Source: Bacillus glycinifermentans
GTDB taxonomy: Bacteria; Bacillota; Bacilli; Bacillales; Bacillaceae
Reading direction: 5' to 3'
Assembly: GCF_001042475.2 (NCBI RefSeq)
Contig: NZ_LECW02000001.1
Location: 248,001-312,000, forward strand
Length of the DNA: 64,000 nucleotides
Of this stretch, positions 55,304 to 64,000 are shown one piece after another; within the stretch, counting starts at the first letter, position 1, and each line of letters begins with the position of its first letter. The notes beneath the pieces are model-generated. The model had not been told where the DNA came from and searched no databases. It saw only the letters and a program-made list of their open reading frames with translations. The position numbers were made by a program, and so were the translations under genes.

Positions 55304-57064
55304 GTGCCAGAGCGGCAAGCCGAGGAAATGACAATGACGGTTGCCGATGTGACAAAATTCGGCGCTGTCGGCGACGGCAATACAGATTGCACAAACGCAA
55401 TCAACGAATGTCTGAAATGGGCAAAGTCTATGGGCATCCATACAGTATGGATACCGAATGGAACATACTTGATTGATGCGACGCAAAACGGCGATCCCGC
55501 ATTCCCGTTTCGAAACGCGGGAATCAATGTACCAAGCGGCATTGCAATTCAGATGGATGCCGAAGCGGTCATGCAGGTCAAGCCAAACGGTTCATGGGGC
55601 TATTCTGTCTTTTATATAGGCGGTGAATCGAACGTCAAAATATCCGGAGGCGCAATCATCGGAGACAGGGATGATCACACTTACACGCCAACGCCGAGGC
55701 CGACGCATGAATGGGGGTTCGGCATCTGCGTCGAGGGAGCGTCACATGTGCTGATCGAAAACGTGAGACTAGTAGATTTTACCGGTGACGGCATCATCAT
55801 CAGCACCGGCGGTCAAGGCTACAAACCTTCAATGGACGTGACGGTGCGGAATTGCAACATCAGCCGCTCCCGCAGGAACAACATCTCGATCACGGGCTGT
55901 GACGGCGTACTGGTTGAAGGGTGCAACATTGAGGATGCAGGGACAGGAAACGGCACGGCCCCGCGGTTCGGCATCGATATCGAAGGTTACAGTGAAGGTT
56001 CTGTCGTTTATGAAAAACCCGTCAATGTCATCATTCGAAATAACGTCTTCAAAGGCAATGTAAACAGCGCGGTCGCCAATTTTAACGGAGCCTCTGTGGT
56101 AATAGAAGGAAACCGCGCGGACGGCACTATTTCCTATGGATACGGGGCCAAGACGATCATTGCCGGCAACGTTTTGGAAAACAATCCGGATGCGGCGCGG
56201 CCGAAAACGGGCATTGCCGGACTGGGAACAGATACTTTGGGGGAAGACCGTGATGCTGTAATTAAAGGAAATTTGATCACCGGCTTTTCGACGGGTATAG
56301 ATATCCGCGGCAAAAGCGTTCTTGTCTCCGGCAATAAGATAAACGATTTTGAAAATGCGGGGATTTCGGTTTATACGGCATCACAGGTTTTCATTGAAGG
56401 GAATGACATCGAAAACGGCGTTCCGGAAAAAAAGAAAAGCGTCGGCTTCAGCGTCACCCAGTCAGACCGCATCACCTTTTCCAATAACACCATTACAAAC
56501 GTCATCCTTGCGGTAAGAAGCTCGGGCGAAGACGTGCAATTGAAACAAAACGTTATCAAGCTGTTTTCAAGAGGGGTCTGGATCTCACAGGGAAACGCGG
56601 TTATCGAAGGCAACTTCATTTCACCGGCCTCGTTTCGAATCGTGCCGGAATCCTATTCATTATCGGTCACAGATCGGGCTTCCGCCGTCATTCAGAATAA
56701 CACCATCACCGGTTTTAAAAATTTTGCGATCTATTGCTCGACGGAAAAGGAAACGAAAATATTCGGCAATATGATTGAAGATTCTCCTCTTGTCGTGACG
56801 ATTTATATGACGCTTGGAACGCATGAATTCATCGGCAATACCGTTTCTCTTATCAGAGAGGAAAGGCCGGCCATCATCCTCTACATCAGCCAGTCAACAG
56901 GATCCCTCATCATGAACAATACCATCCACAGCCGTTCGGCAGACGGAATCACAGCCATCCAAACCGATGCCTCAACACAATCGAGAATTGTCGGAAACAC
57001 GGTTGTGAAAGGGACGATTCACAGTCATCAGACAGATGTCGTAAAAGGAAATATAGTCGTGTGA
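55304..57064 (+). CDS. yclG: Right-handed beta-helix (pectate-lyase superfamily) protein YclG
   Basis: A 586-aa protein beginning with the pectate-lyase-superfamily entry motif (DVTKFGAVGDGNTDCTNAIN) followed by many parallel beta-helix turns (repeats such as IIRNNVFKGN, VLVSGNKINDFENAGI and VFIEGNDIENG). No signal peptide is seen. Relatives act on polysaccharides or serve as structural helices; no catalytic set could be identified, so activity is uncertain. GTG 55304 has AAGGAGG 11 bases upstream. In B. subtilis it also lies between yclF and gerKA. Confidence 0.85.
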   Translation: MPERQAEEMTMTVADVTKFGAVGDGNTDCTNAINECLKWAKSMGIHTVWIPNGTYLIDATQNGDPAFPFRNAGINVPSGIAIQMDAEAVMQVKPNGSWGYSVFYIGGESNVKISGGAIIGDRDDHTYTPTPRPTHEWGFGICVEGASHVLIENVRLVDFTGDGIIISTGGQGYKPSMDVTVRNCNISRSRRNNISITGCDGVLVEGCNIEDAGTGNGTAPRFGIDIEGYSEGSVVYEKPVNVIIRNNVFKGNVNSAVANFNGASVVIEGNRADGTISYGYGAKTIIAGNVLENNPDAARPKTGIAGLGTDTLGEDRDAVIKGNLITGFSTGIDIRGKSVLVSGNKINDFENAGISVYTASQVFIEGNDIENGVPEKKKSVGFSVTQSDRITFSNNTITNVILAVRSSGEDVQLKQNVIKLFSRGVWISQGNAVIEGNFISPASFRIVPESYSLSVTDRASAVIQNNTITGFKNFAIYCSTEKETKIFGNMIEDSPLVVTIYMTLGTHEFIGNTVSLIREERPAIILYISQSTGSLIMNNTIHSRSADGITAIQTDASTQSRIVGNTVVKGTIHSHQTDVVKGNIVV

Positions 57065-57071
57065 AAAACAA

Positions 57072-57102
57072 GGCTCCCTTTACGAAGGGAGTCCGTTTTT
57101 TT
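57072..57102. terminator. Terminator between yclG and yczN
   Basis: GGCTCCCTT pairs with AAGGGAGTC(C) over a TACG loop, followed by seven T; it lies between convergent genes. Confidence 0.85.
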
Positions 57103-57319
57103 ATGTCCTTTTTTTCTTTTTTCTGCCGTTCAAAATCGCCGCTGCCGTAAGAAACAGAAAATAGAAAAGGATGATCACATATTCACCCAGCTCTAAAGTG
57201 GTGAACGACATATTATTGACCACCGCCTCATGCAGCGTCATCCCCTGATAAAAATCGAGCGCAATTGAAAACGTCATTAAGCAGATGAACAGCAAAAACC
57301 CGACCCCGATGACTTTCAT
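57101..57319 (-). CDS. yczN: Small membrane protein, probable YczN
   Basis: A 72-aa protein with two hydrophobic segments (VIGVGFLLFICLMTFSIAL and YVIILFYFLFLTAAAIL) and a lysine-rich C-terminus (GRKKKKRT). ATG 57319 has GGAGAG upstream; the frame stays open further but overlaps the start of gerKA without a ribosome binding site. The place, convergent with yclG and divergent from gerKA, fits the small gene called yczN in B. subtilis; that name is from position and size. Function unknown. Confidence 0.6.
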   Translation of the reverse strand: MKVIGVGFLLFICLMTFSIALDFYQGMTLHEAVVNNMSFTTLELGEYVIILFYFLFLTAAAILNGRKKKKRT

Positions 57320-57445
57320 AAACACCACTCTCCGTTTTCCGTTATTTTCTCTGTTTTCACAAAGCGCTATGCGCTTCAGCGGGTATAAATGATCTGTTGT
57401 TAGGAAAAATACGAAAAACAAGAAAAAAAGGGGATTCTGACAGCT

Positions 57446-59089
57446 ATGCCATTCTTTTTTAAAGGCCGTTATCAAGCGAAACAAAAACGTGAATCTCTTA
57501 TGAACGGGGACGAAACGCCGGAAAACGATCATGTTGCAGGCGATGTCCGTTATTCACTTGCTGACAATCTTCATCTTATAAAAGAAAAAACGGGAAACAG
57601 CTCAGATATCGTGATCCGCAGGCTGAAGACCGGCGCCGAATCGAAAGTAGAGACAGCCATTGTTTATGTCGGCGGCATTGCGGATGAAAAGACGATTCAT
57701 GAATTTCTCATTGAATCGATTACGAACTCCGAGAAACTAAATGATAAAGAGACAGGACAGGAAGTCATCAATTGTATTTCCGCCGACTCCGTTTCACTGG
57801 GCGGTGTAAAGCAGAAAACGAGCTTTTCAGCGGTACTCAATTCGTTGATGGCCGGAGATACCGTCATTTTTGTGGATCAAACGCAGTGCGCGATAATCGC
57901 CAGTACAAAAGGGGGGGAAAAGCGCTCCATTAACGAGCCTGAAAACCAGCGGGCGTTTCGCGGATCGCGCGAAGGGTTTATCGAGTCGCTTGATACAAAT
58001 ATATCGCTTGTCAGAAAAATCATCAAAAATCCAAATCTTTGGGTCGAAAAAATGAACATGGGCAGCGTGACGAAAACCGATGTTGCGATCATGTACATCA
58101 ACGGGATCTGCAATGAAAAAACGGTGAAGGAAGTCAAAAAAAGGCTCGCAGGAATTGAAATGGACAGCATCCTTGAATCAGGCTATATAGAACAGCTGAT
58201 TGAGGATGTCCCATTCACGACATTTCCGACGATTTATCATACGGAAAGGCCTGATATGGTCGCTGGCAATCTGCTTGAGGGGAGGGTCGCGATCTTTGTT
58301 GACGGAACTCCGTTCGTTTTGCTCGTTCCAGCCGTGTTCATTCAGTTTTTCCAATCTGTCGAAGATTACTATTCGCGTTTTGATATCGCGACATTTATCC
58401 GCTTTTTACGGGTTCTCATTTTCTTTATATCTTTGATCGCCCCCGCCGTTTATGTAGGAGCAACGACGTTCCACCAGGAGATGATTCCGACGGAGCTCTT
58501 GATCGTCATTGCCGCCCAGCGCGAAATCGTTCCGTTTCCGGCCGTTGTGGAGGCTTTGATCATGGAAATTTCCTTTGAAATATTGCGAGAAGCGGGCATC
58601 CGCCTTCCGAAGGCGATCGGGTCTGCTGTGTCGATCGTCGGCGCCATCGTCATCGGACAGGCGGCGGTACAGGCCGGGATCGTCTCCCCTGCAATGGTCA
58701 TTGTCGTGGCGATTACGGCGATATCGAGCTTTGCGACGCCGGCGTTTGCAATGGCTATTTCCGCTCGGATGATTCGCTTTTTATTCATAATAGCCGCGGC
58801 AGCGACAGGGTTTTACGGCATTATTCTCGGATTGATCTTCATGTTTGTCCATTTAAGCAGCATTCGCTCATTTGGTGTTCCTTATATGATGCCGTTTGCC
58901 CCGTTTATTCCTAAAAATTGGGGAGACGCGATTTTCCGTACGCCTTGGTGGACACATGAGAAAAGGCCGGAACTGCTTGGCAATGATAATAAGCTCCGCC
59001 AGGGGAGCGATCAAAAACCGCAGCCCCCGGACGACCGGGAAATGAAGGTAAAGCAGCCAAAGGGTGATGGAAATGAAACGCAGCATTAA
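57446..59089 (+). CDS. gerKA: Spore germinant receptor subunit A
   Basis: A 547-aa GerA-family A subunit: hydrophilic N-terminal domain (about 1-285, with YVGGIADEKTIHEFL and the VDGTPFVLLVPAVF turn) and a C-terminal domain with about five membrane helices (RVLIFFISLIAPAVYVG, ELLIVIAAQREIVPFPAVVEAL). It sits in the inner spore membrane and with GerKC and GerKB senses nutrients. The ATG is 10 bases after GGGGA. First gene of gerKA-KC-KB. Confidence 0.93.
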   Translation: MPFFFKGRYQAKQKRESLMNGDETPENDHVAGDVRYSLADNLHLIKEKTGNSSDIVIRRLKTGAESKVETAIVYVGGIADEKTIHEFLIESITNSEKLNDKETGQEVINCISADSVSLGGVKQKTSFSAVLNSLMAGDTVIFVDQTQCAIIASTKGGEKRSINEPENQRAFRGSREGFIESLDTNISLVRKIIKNPNLWVEKMNMGSVTKTDVAIMYINGICNEKTVKEVKKRLAGIEMDSILESGYIEQLIEDVPFTTFPTIYHTERPDMVAGNLLEGRVAIFVDGTPFVLLVPAVFIQFFQSVEDYYSRFDIATFIRFLRVLIFFISLIAPAVYVGATTFHQEMIPTELLIVIAAQREIVPFPAVVEALIMEISFEILREAGIRLPKAIGSAVSIVGAIVIGQAAVQAGIVSPAMVIVVAITAISSFATPAFAMAISARMIRFLFIIAAAATGFYGIILGLIFMFVHLSSIRSFGVPYMMPFAPFIPKNWGDAIFRTPWWTHEKRPELLGNDNKLRQGSDQKPQPPDDREMKVKQPKGDGNETQH

Positions 59090-60284
59090 AATGTTGCTGA
59101 TACTGGCAGCCGTTTTCCTTCTTCAAGGATGCTGGGACAAAAGAGAGCTGACAGACCTGGCGCTGATCTCCGCTCTCGGGGTGGATAAGGGCGAAAATAC
59201 AAAGTATGAAGCGACGTTTCAGGTTGTCAATCCGATCAGCGTGACGGGCGGTCTCCAAGGCGGCCAAGGGGGAGACCGGCCCCCCATTACAACAATCACT
59301 GTGCCCGGCAACAATTTGACCGAAATCAGCCGCCATGCTTCAACTAGTATATCGCGGGAACTGTATTATTCGCATACAAATCTCGTTGTTGTTGATGAAG
59401 ACCTGGCGAAAGACGAGGGCCTCGTCAAAATACTCGATATACTCGACCGCGACACGAATTTTCGGACGACGTCAACGATCGTTATTGCCCACGGCGCAAA
59501 GGCGAAAGATTTGATCAAAGCCCTGACGCCGGTTGATAAAATTCCGGCGAATAAAATCAACAAAACGCTGCAGTTTACAGAGCAGCAATTGGGAGAGCAT
59601 TTTAAAACAAGCATTCAGGATGTGCTCAAATGCATCACGTCTCAATCGAGGTATCCGGTCATTTCCTCTTTTAAGCTGACCGGCATCAAGAAGAAAGCGC
59701 CTAAGATGGAAAGCATTCAGTCTACCGATCCGGCGGCGCAGATTGAAGCAAACGATTTGGCCGTTTTTAAGGAAGGAAAGCTTGCCGATTGGCTTGAAGG
59801 GCAGAATGCAAGGAGCGTCTTATGGCTGCGGAATAAGGTGCGTCAATCCTATCTTACGATCGATCTAATGAATAAAAAGGACTCCCTTACATTCGACGTC
59901 ATTCGGCAAAACACGAAAGTAAAAGCGAAGCTCAAAAATAATCAGCCGGCGATATCCGTATACGTCAATATGGAGGGAGATGTCGGAGAAACGACAGTAC
60001 CGGTTCTTTTGGACGATCCGAAAGTGCTTAATGAAATCGAAAAAAAAGCGTCAGACAAATTAAAGAAGGAATTGCAGGATGCCGTCAAGCTTGTCCAGCA
60101 ACGTAAAACCGATGTCCTTCAATTCGGCGATGTCGTGTACAGACGCTACCCCGAGGTATGGAAAAAAATCGAACATCAGTGGGCTGATAAGTATTTTCCC
60201 GATTTGGATGTCGAGATCACGGTAAACGCTTATGTCCGAAGAACAGGGTTAAGAAGCAATCCAGGCAATTTGAAAGGAAGCTGA
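59073..60284 (+). CDS. gerKC: Spore germinant receptor lipoprotein subunit C
   Basis: A 403-aa lipoprotein: signal peptide MKRSIKMLLILAAVFL, lipobox LQGC, then the GerC start CWDKRELTDLALISALGVDKG. The Ger(x)C domain is complete. ATG 59073 is chosen because AAAGGGTG lies about 6 bases upstream; the two earlier starts overlap that site. It overlaps gerKA by 17 bases, implying coupled translation. Confidence 0.92.
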   Translation: MKRSIKMLLILAAVFLLQGCWDKRELTDLALISALGVDKGENTKYEATFQVVNPISVTGGLQGGQGGDRPPITTITVPGNNLTEISRHASTSISRELYYSHTNLVVVDEDLAKDEGLVKILDILDRDTNFRTTSTIVIAHGAKAKDLIKALTPVDKIPANKINKTLQFTEQQLGEHFKTSIQDVLKCITSQSRYPVISSFKLTGIKKKAPKMESIQSTDPAAQIEANDLAVFKEGKLADWLEGQNARSVLWLRNKVRQSYLTIDLMNKKDSLTFDVIRQNTKVKAKLKNNQPAISVYVNMEGDVGETTVPVLLDDPKVLNEIEKKASDKLKKELQDAVKLVQQRKTDVLQFGDVVYRRYPEVWKKIEHQWADKYFPDLDVEITVNAYVRRTGLRSNPGNLKGS

Positions 60285-60309
60285 CGGGAAGAGAAGGAGG
60301 ACATGCGAA

Positions 60310-61419
60310 ATGGAAAAGGCAAAAATCAGTGCAAAGCAGCTGTTCGTATTGATCATTTTGTTTGAACTGGGTAGTTCTCTTTTGGTTATCCCCGGACAAT
60401 CTGCAGAACAGGATGCCTGGATCGCGATATTGGCCGGGACTGCCGGCGGTCTCGTCCTGTTTTTGATGCATCATTATTTTTATCAGTTCGATCCCAAGTC
60501 AACGGCTTACGAATCGATGTTTAAGGTTCTCGGAAAACCGATCGGCTGGGCGGTGTCTTTTCTCTATATTATTTATTATGCATATATTGCGGCGAGGATT
60601 TTGCGGGATTTTGGCGAAATGGTTTTAACATCTGCTTATCCGAACACACCGCTCCTTTTTGTCAATGGAATGTTAATCGCGGTATGCATTTATACCGTGC
60701 GAAAGGGGATTGAAGTGCTTGCCCGTGCAGGCGAGTTTTTATTTGGGATCATGTTTGTGATATCTGCAATAGGCTTCATTTTGATTGTCAGTTCCGGGTT
60801 GATCAAACCGTATGAACTAATGCCCGTCCTGGGAAACGGGCCGGGGCCTGTCCTGCATGCCGTGTTTACGCAAACATTGTTTTTTCCATTTGGCGAAATC
60901 ATCGTATTGACGTTAATCCTTCCATATGTCAATGAGCCGAAAAAAGTCAAAAAAACCGGATTGTCGGCGATCGCCATCAGCGGCTTTCTTTTGGCGCTCA
61001 ATGTAGCCATCAACATCAGCGTGCTCGGCGTTGATCTCAATAAACGTTCGCGGTTTCCTTTGCTGAGCACGATCCAAACGATACAAGGCGCAGAATTTTT
61101 GGACAGACTTGATGTATTTTTCATGCTTGTCCTCGTGACTGGCGGATTCATTAAGATGGGTGTTTTTATATATGCCGTTACTGAAGGGCTTTCTATATTA
61201 TTCAAATTGAAGAAGCCGTCAAAAGCCGTTCATGTGGTCGGCATCGTCATTTTGCTTTTATCGGCTTCCATTGCCAGCAACATTTCCGAACACATTAAAG
61301 AAGGAATCAGTTTTGTCCCTGTATACGTCCATTTGCCGATGCAAATCATTCTGCCGGCTTTGATTTGCCTCATTGCGCTTGCTAAAAAACGCAAAAATAA
61401 AAAAAGCGCAAAGCATTGA
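60310..61419 (+). CDS. gerKB: Spore germinant receptor subunit B
   Basis: A 369-aa GerB-family membrane protein related to amino-acid permeases, with about ten helices (ISAKQLFVLIILFELGSSL near the N-terminus). It forms the ligand-binding membrane subunit of the GerK receptor. AAGGAGG precedes the ATG. Last gene of the gerK operon; no clear terminator was seen before the next gene. Confidence 0.92.
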   Translation: MEKAKISAKQLFVLIILFELGSSLLVIPGQSAEQDAWIAILAGTAGGLVLFLMHHYFYQFDPKSTAYESMFKVLGKPIGWAVSFLYIIYYAYIAARILRDFGEMVLTSAYPNTPLLFVNGMLIAVCIYTVRKGIEVLARAGEFLFGIMFVISAIGFILIVSSGLIKPYELMPVLGNGPGPVLHAVFTQTLFFPFGEIIVLTLILPYVNEPKKVKKTGLSAIAISGFLLALNVAINISVLGVDLNKRSRFPLLSTIQTIQGAEFLDRLDVFFMLVLVTGGFIKMGVFIYAVTEGLSILFKLKKPSKAVHVVGIVILLLSASIASNISEHIKEGISFVPVYVHLPMQIILPALICLIALAKKRKNKKSAKH

Positions 61420-61466
61420 CCCCAACCTTAGGGCACCCCTTACCATAACAAACGAGGTGATTTCAT

Positions 61467-62195
61467 GTGCTCTATTCGGTAAAACAGATGGCGGAAATGG
61501 CAAACGTCACGATCAAAACGCTGTATCATTATCACAAAATCGGCCTTCTATATCCATGCAAGGTGACGGAAGCCGGCTATCGCCTGTATGGAAGGAAAGA
61601 GCTGGAGCGTCTTCAGGAGATTTTGTTTTATCGGGAGCTGGAATTTCCTCTGAAGGACATTAAACAAATGCTGGATGGCGATGCTGATCGACTGACGGTT
61701 TTGAACGGGCAAAAAAAGCTTTTTCTTGCGAAGCAGAAAAGAATGCAGCAGCTCATTCAGACGCTTGAGGAATCGATCAGGCACACCCGGAAAGGAGAAG
61801 CTATGGATCAATCGAAAATGTTTAAAGGATTTTCAAGCAGAAAAGAGTGGGAGGATGCGCTAAAGGAGCAGAATCAATATTTGCAGGAGACGTATGATTA
61901 CGATGTATTGACGGAAAAGCCGGTCAATGTGGAAGAGATGAATGAAAAGGCCGCGGAAGCGAGCCGGTTTATGAGCGGGATGGCAGATGCGCTCAGATCG
62001 GGGTTGAAGCACGATCACAGGCAAGTCCGGGAATCGATCAAACGGCACATTGGCTTTTTAGGAATAACGGCGGCCGATTTTAAGATGCAGGCGCGTTTTT
62101 TCGTCGAAGACGATTTTCACCGGAGCGTGCTCGAAAACGAGCAAACCGGGCTTTCCTATTACATGCTTGCGGCGGCGGAAGCCTTTGCTGCATAA
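61467..62195 (+). CDS. MerR-family regulator with TipAS-like ligand domain
   Basis: A 242-aa protein: MerR winged helix at residues 1-70 (VKQMAEMANVTIKTLYHYHKIGLLYP), a dimerisation coiled coil at about 75-115, and a C-terminal globin-like TipAS/antibiotic-recognition domain (from about 120). TipA relatives bind thiopeptides or other cyclic peptides and activate transport genes. The GTG start has GAGGTG upstream. It is convergent with the yclHI exporter operon. The ligand is unknown. Confidence 0.82.
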   Translation: MLYSVKQMAEMANVTIKTLYHYHKIGLLYPCKVTEAGYRLYGRKELERLQEILFYRELEFPLKDIKQMLDGDADRLTVLNGQKKLFLAKQKRMQQLIQTLEESIRHTRKGEAMDQSKMFKGFSSRKEWEDALKEQNQYLQETYDYDVLTEKPVNVEEMNEKAAEASRFMSGMADALRSGLKHDHRQVRESIKRHIGFLGITAADFKMQARFFVEDDFHRSVLENEQTGLSYYMLAAAEAFAA

Positions 62196-62227
62196 AAAAG
62201 CGGCGGCGTCACTTGAGGACGCCGCCG
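62193..62227 (-). terminator. Terminator of yclHI
   Basis: CGGCGGCGTC / GACGCCGCCG stem with a 7-base loop; the U-run (TTTTTT) lies on the minus-strand side, so it best serves yclHI, although it also follows the MerR gene. Confidence 0.8.
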
Positions 62228-62283
62228 TTCATATTAGGTGTGAAAGCGGGTATATGCAGGTAACCGCACATGCGGCCGCGGCC

Positions 62284-62967
62284 TTATCCGGCAGTTTTTC
62301 GCTCTTTGACCGTGAAGCCGCCTCTTGATAGTCTGATGTTGACGTCTGACACTTTGGCGATTTGTTCGTCATGGGTGACCATGATCACGCATTTATTTTC
62401 TTGATGGGCCAGGTTTTGAAACAGCTTGACGATGTCTTTTGATGTGTCTTCATCCAGATTTCCCGTCGGTTCATCGGCGACGATCAGATCGGAGTCACAG
62501 CAGAATGCGCGGACGATCGACACCCGCTGCTGCTGGCCGCCGCTCAGCGTCAGCACTTTTTGCCGCGCTTTTTCTTCGCTGATGCCGACTTTTTCAAGCA
62601 TGTCCAATGCGTATTGATCTTTGTTTTTGATTTGTGATCCTGAAATCTCCATCGCTGATGTGATGTTTTGCAGAGCCGTCATATAAGGCAGAAGGTTGTA
62701 CGATTGAAATACGATTGACACATGCTGATTGCGGAAATGGGTGAGCCCCATCTTAGAAATGCTCCGGCCTTTATAGAGTATTTCTCCTTCTTTTGGAACA
62801 TCAAGCCCCCCGGCGAGGGACAAAAAGGTGGTTTTGCCGGAACCGGAAGTTCCGACAATCGTGTAAAACCGCCCTTGTTTAAATCCGATATTAACGTTTT
62901 CAAACAGCGTCTGATCCTGATTTTTATACCAATAACAAACATCTTTAAATTCTAAAATATTGTTCAT
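62284..62967 (-). CDS. yclH: MacB-type ABC exporter ATPase
   Basis: A 227-aa ATPase of the LolD/MacB class: Walker [11 protein letters not shown]-loop VFQSYNLLP, signature [14 protein letters not shown], Walker [13 protein letters not shown], and His in MVTHDE. It pairs with the permease YclI 15 bases upstream. In B. subtilis yclHI lies beside the yclJK two-component genes; that part is outside this window. Confidence 0.88.
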   Translation of the reverse strand: MNNILEFKDVCYWYKNQDQTLFENVNIGFKQGRFYTIVGTSGSGKTTFLSLAGGLDVPKEGEILYKGRSISKMGLTHFRNQHVSIVFQSYNLLPYMTALQNITSAMEISGSQIKNKDQYALDMLEKVGISEEKARQKVLTLSGGQQQRVSIVRAFCCDSDLIVADEPTGNLDEDTSKDIVKLFQNLAHQENKCVIMVTHDEQIAKVSDVNIRLSRGGFTVKERKTAG

Positions 62968-62982
62968 GATGTTCCCTTCCTT

Positions 62983-64000
62983 CTATTCTTGTTTTGTTAA
63001 AATCGTTTTCGGATGGAACCGCAAAACGGATATCGATGGCAGCAATGTTGCGAATACGGCGATGAGAAGGCCGATGCCGCCAAGCGCCATTAAGTCTCCG
63101 AACGATACTTGAATGTTAAGCTGGTCAATGGCTTCGACTTGAGCCGAGCTTTGGCCGAATAAGCCGCCGCCCGGCATACCGCTGCCCGGGCCGGTCATTC
63201 CGCTTACAGTCTGGCTGTCCGACGATTGCTCGAACTGCTGGGCCAGGAGCTGATTCCCGATTTGACCCGCGATAAAATTGCCGGTTGATGCCGAGAGGCC
63301 GACTGCTATACTTGCGATCATCAAGATTTCGGTCAAAAATTGGCCGATCAGCTTCCAGCGCTTCTCGCCGATCGCCATCAAGACGCCCATTTCATACTTT
63401 CTTTCCCTGATCGACATCATGACGATCAAACCGAGTATCACCGCTCCTGCAATCGTGACGAGATAGACGACATTTTTAGAGAATGAAGCTACGTTTTCGA
63501 TAGGACCGACCATCTGCTGATATAATTGATCGTTTGCATCCAATGTGAATGTGTCTAAATCGGCGCCTGTTTTCTTGGCAGCCGCAATGAAAGAGTCGAT
63601 ATTGGAAGCGTCGTCCATGTTGTAAACGGCTTCGTCGATCGCGTTTTTATAGTCGTCTCCTTTTAAAGCCGATGCGGCTGTATACGGCGTGTAGATTTTG
63701 TTGTACGGATTCAAAAATGAGAAGTTTTGCGCCTGGTTGTCACCTGAAGACGTCGTTTTGTAAATTCCTACGATTTTCAATTTGATTGTTGTGTTTTCAT
63801 CCGTGCTTGCTTTGACTTTGATCGTGTCCCCGACTGTCAAATCGTTTTCTTCGGCTAGGGTTTTTTCGATCACGGCGACTTTTTTATTCACGTCATCCAA
63901 CGTTAAAGCGCGCCCTTTCGTGATTTTTGACGTGCCGTCAGAAAAATCGTCGACTAAAGATGTGCTTGTAACACCTTCGATCGATACATCAGCCTGCATC
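62983..64000 (-). CDS. yclI: MacB/FtsX-type ABC exporter permease (5' end cut)
   Basis: The C-terminal 339 or so residues of a MacB-like permease: part of the extracellular domain, then three of the usual four helices (NVVYLVTIAGAVILGLIVMM, a second near FLTEILMIASIAVGLSAS and a last LMALGGIGLLIAVFATLLPS) with the FtsX motif RKYEMGVLMAIGEKRW. A Gly/Met/Pro-rich insertion (SGMTGPGSGMPGGGLFG) interrupts the loop before the last helix. The gene continues beyond the window, so its start is not visible. Confidence 0.88.
   Translation of the reverse strand, partial: MQADVSIEGVTSTSLVDDFSDGTSKITKGRALTLDDVNKKVAVIEKTLAEENDLTVGDTIKVKASTDENTTIKLKIVGIYKTTSSGDNQAQNFSFLNPYNKIYTPYTAASALKGDDYKNAIDEAVYNMDDASNIDSFIAAAKKTGADLDTFTLDANDQLYQQMVGPIENVASFSKNVVYLVTIAGAVILGLIVMMSIRERKYEMGVLMAIGEKRWKLIGQFLTEILMIASIAVGLSASTGNFIAGQIGNQLLAQQFEQSSDSQTVSGMTGPGSGMPGGGLFGQSSAQVEAIDQLNIQVSFGDLMALGGIGLLIAVFATLLPSISVLRFHPKTILTKQE

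Overview
The window is a chromosomal segment from a Bacillus of the licheniformis group (B. licheniformis or B. paralicheniformis). Three things point there. Two surfactin-type NRPS genes carry A-domain specificity codes for Leu followed by a terminal Ile, as expected for lichenysin. The backbone order matches B. subtilis: srfAB-srfAC-srfAD, ycxC-ycxD, sfp, yczE, tcyCBA ... bsdABCD, yclD ... yclF, yclG, yczN, gerKA-KC-KB, yclH-yclI. A beta-propeller phytase gene is also present. Ribosome binding sites are strong GGAGG types, and GTG/TTG starts are common.

Layout. 1-9.0 kb: 3' end of lchAB, then lchAC and lchAD, closed by a perfect terminator. 9-16.9 kb: frameshifted ycxC, the MocR-type regulator ycxD, sfp, a ferri-siderophore-type esterase, an AraC/effector-binding regulator coupled to a 39-aa YrzI-like ORF, yczE, and a divergent oxidoreductase/LysR pair. 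17-20.6 kb: a group II PLP decarboxylase with a chemoreceptor. 20.6-22.9 kb: cystine importer tcyABC. 23-28.4 kb: arginine catabolism, rocR and rocDEF, with a clear sigma-54 promoter and upstream palindromes. 28.5-31 kb: an AT-rich cassette (YczE-like membrane protein, MarR regulator, paiA, paiB). 31.1-34.8 kb: hydroxyarylic-acid decarboxylase operon bsdBCD-yclD with its LysR regulator bsdA.

34.8-53.5 kb is an accessory block absent, as I recall it, from the same place in B. subtilis. It begins with an LXG polymorphic-toxin operon (two small WXG100-like partners, the toxin, a DUF4176-like protein and several small membrane proteins). Next come a membrane-anchored sugar-binding sensor, a YesM/LytS-type kinase and a YesN-type regulator followed by a ChvE/GguAB-type monosaccharide ABC transporter with a cre site. 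It ends with a MarR-GNAT fusion plus MFS transporter, a GH42 beta-galactosidase, a phytase with PhoP-type boxes, and a frameshifted effector-binding gene.

53.5-64 kb returns to the B. subtilis-like order: dtpT/yclF, yclG, yczN, the gerK spore germinant-receptor operon, a MerR-TipAS regulator, and the yclHI ABC exporter cut by the window end.

The best candidate for an undescribed system is the LXG operon at about 34.87-38.64 kb. Its toxin tip has no recognisable nuclease or deaminase motif, is glycine- and beta-rich, and sits beside small hydrophobic proteins built from a repeated two-helix module. This suggests a membrane-active toxin with membrane-embedded immunity. All functional statements are from reading sequence only; no searches were run.
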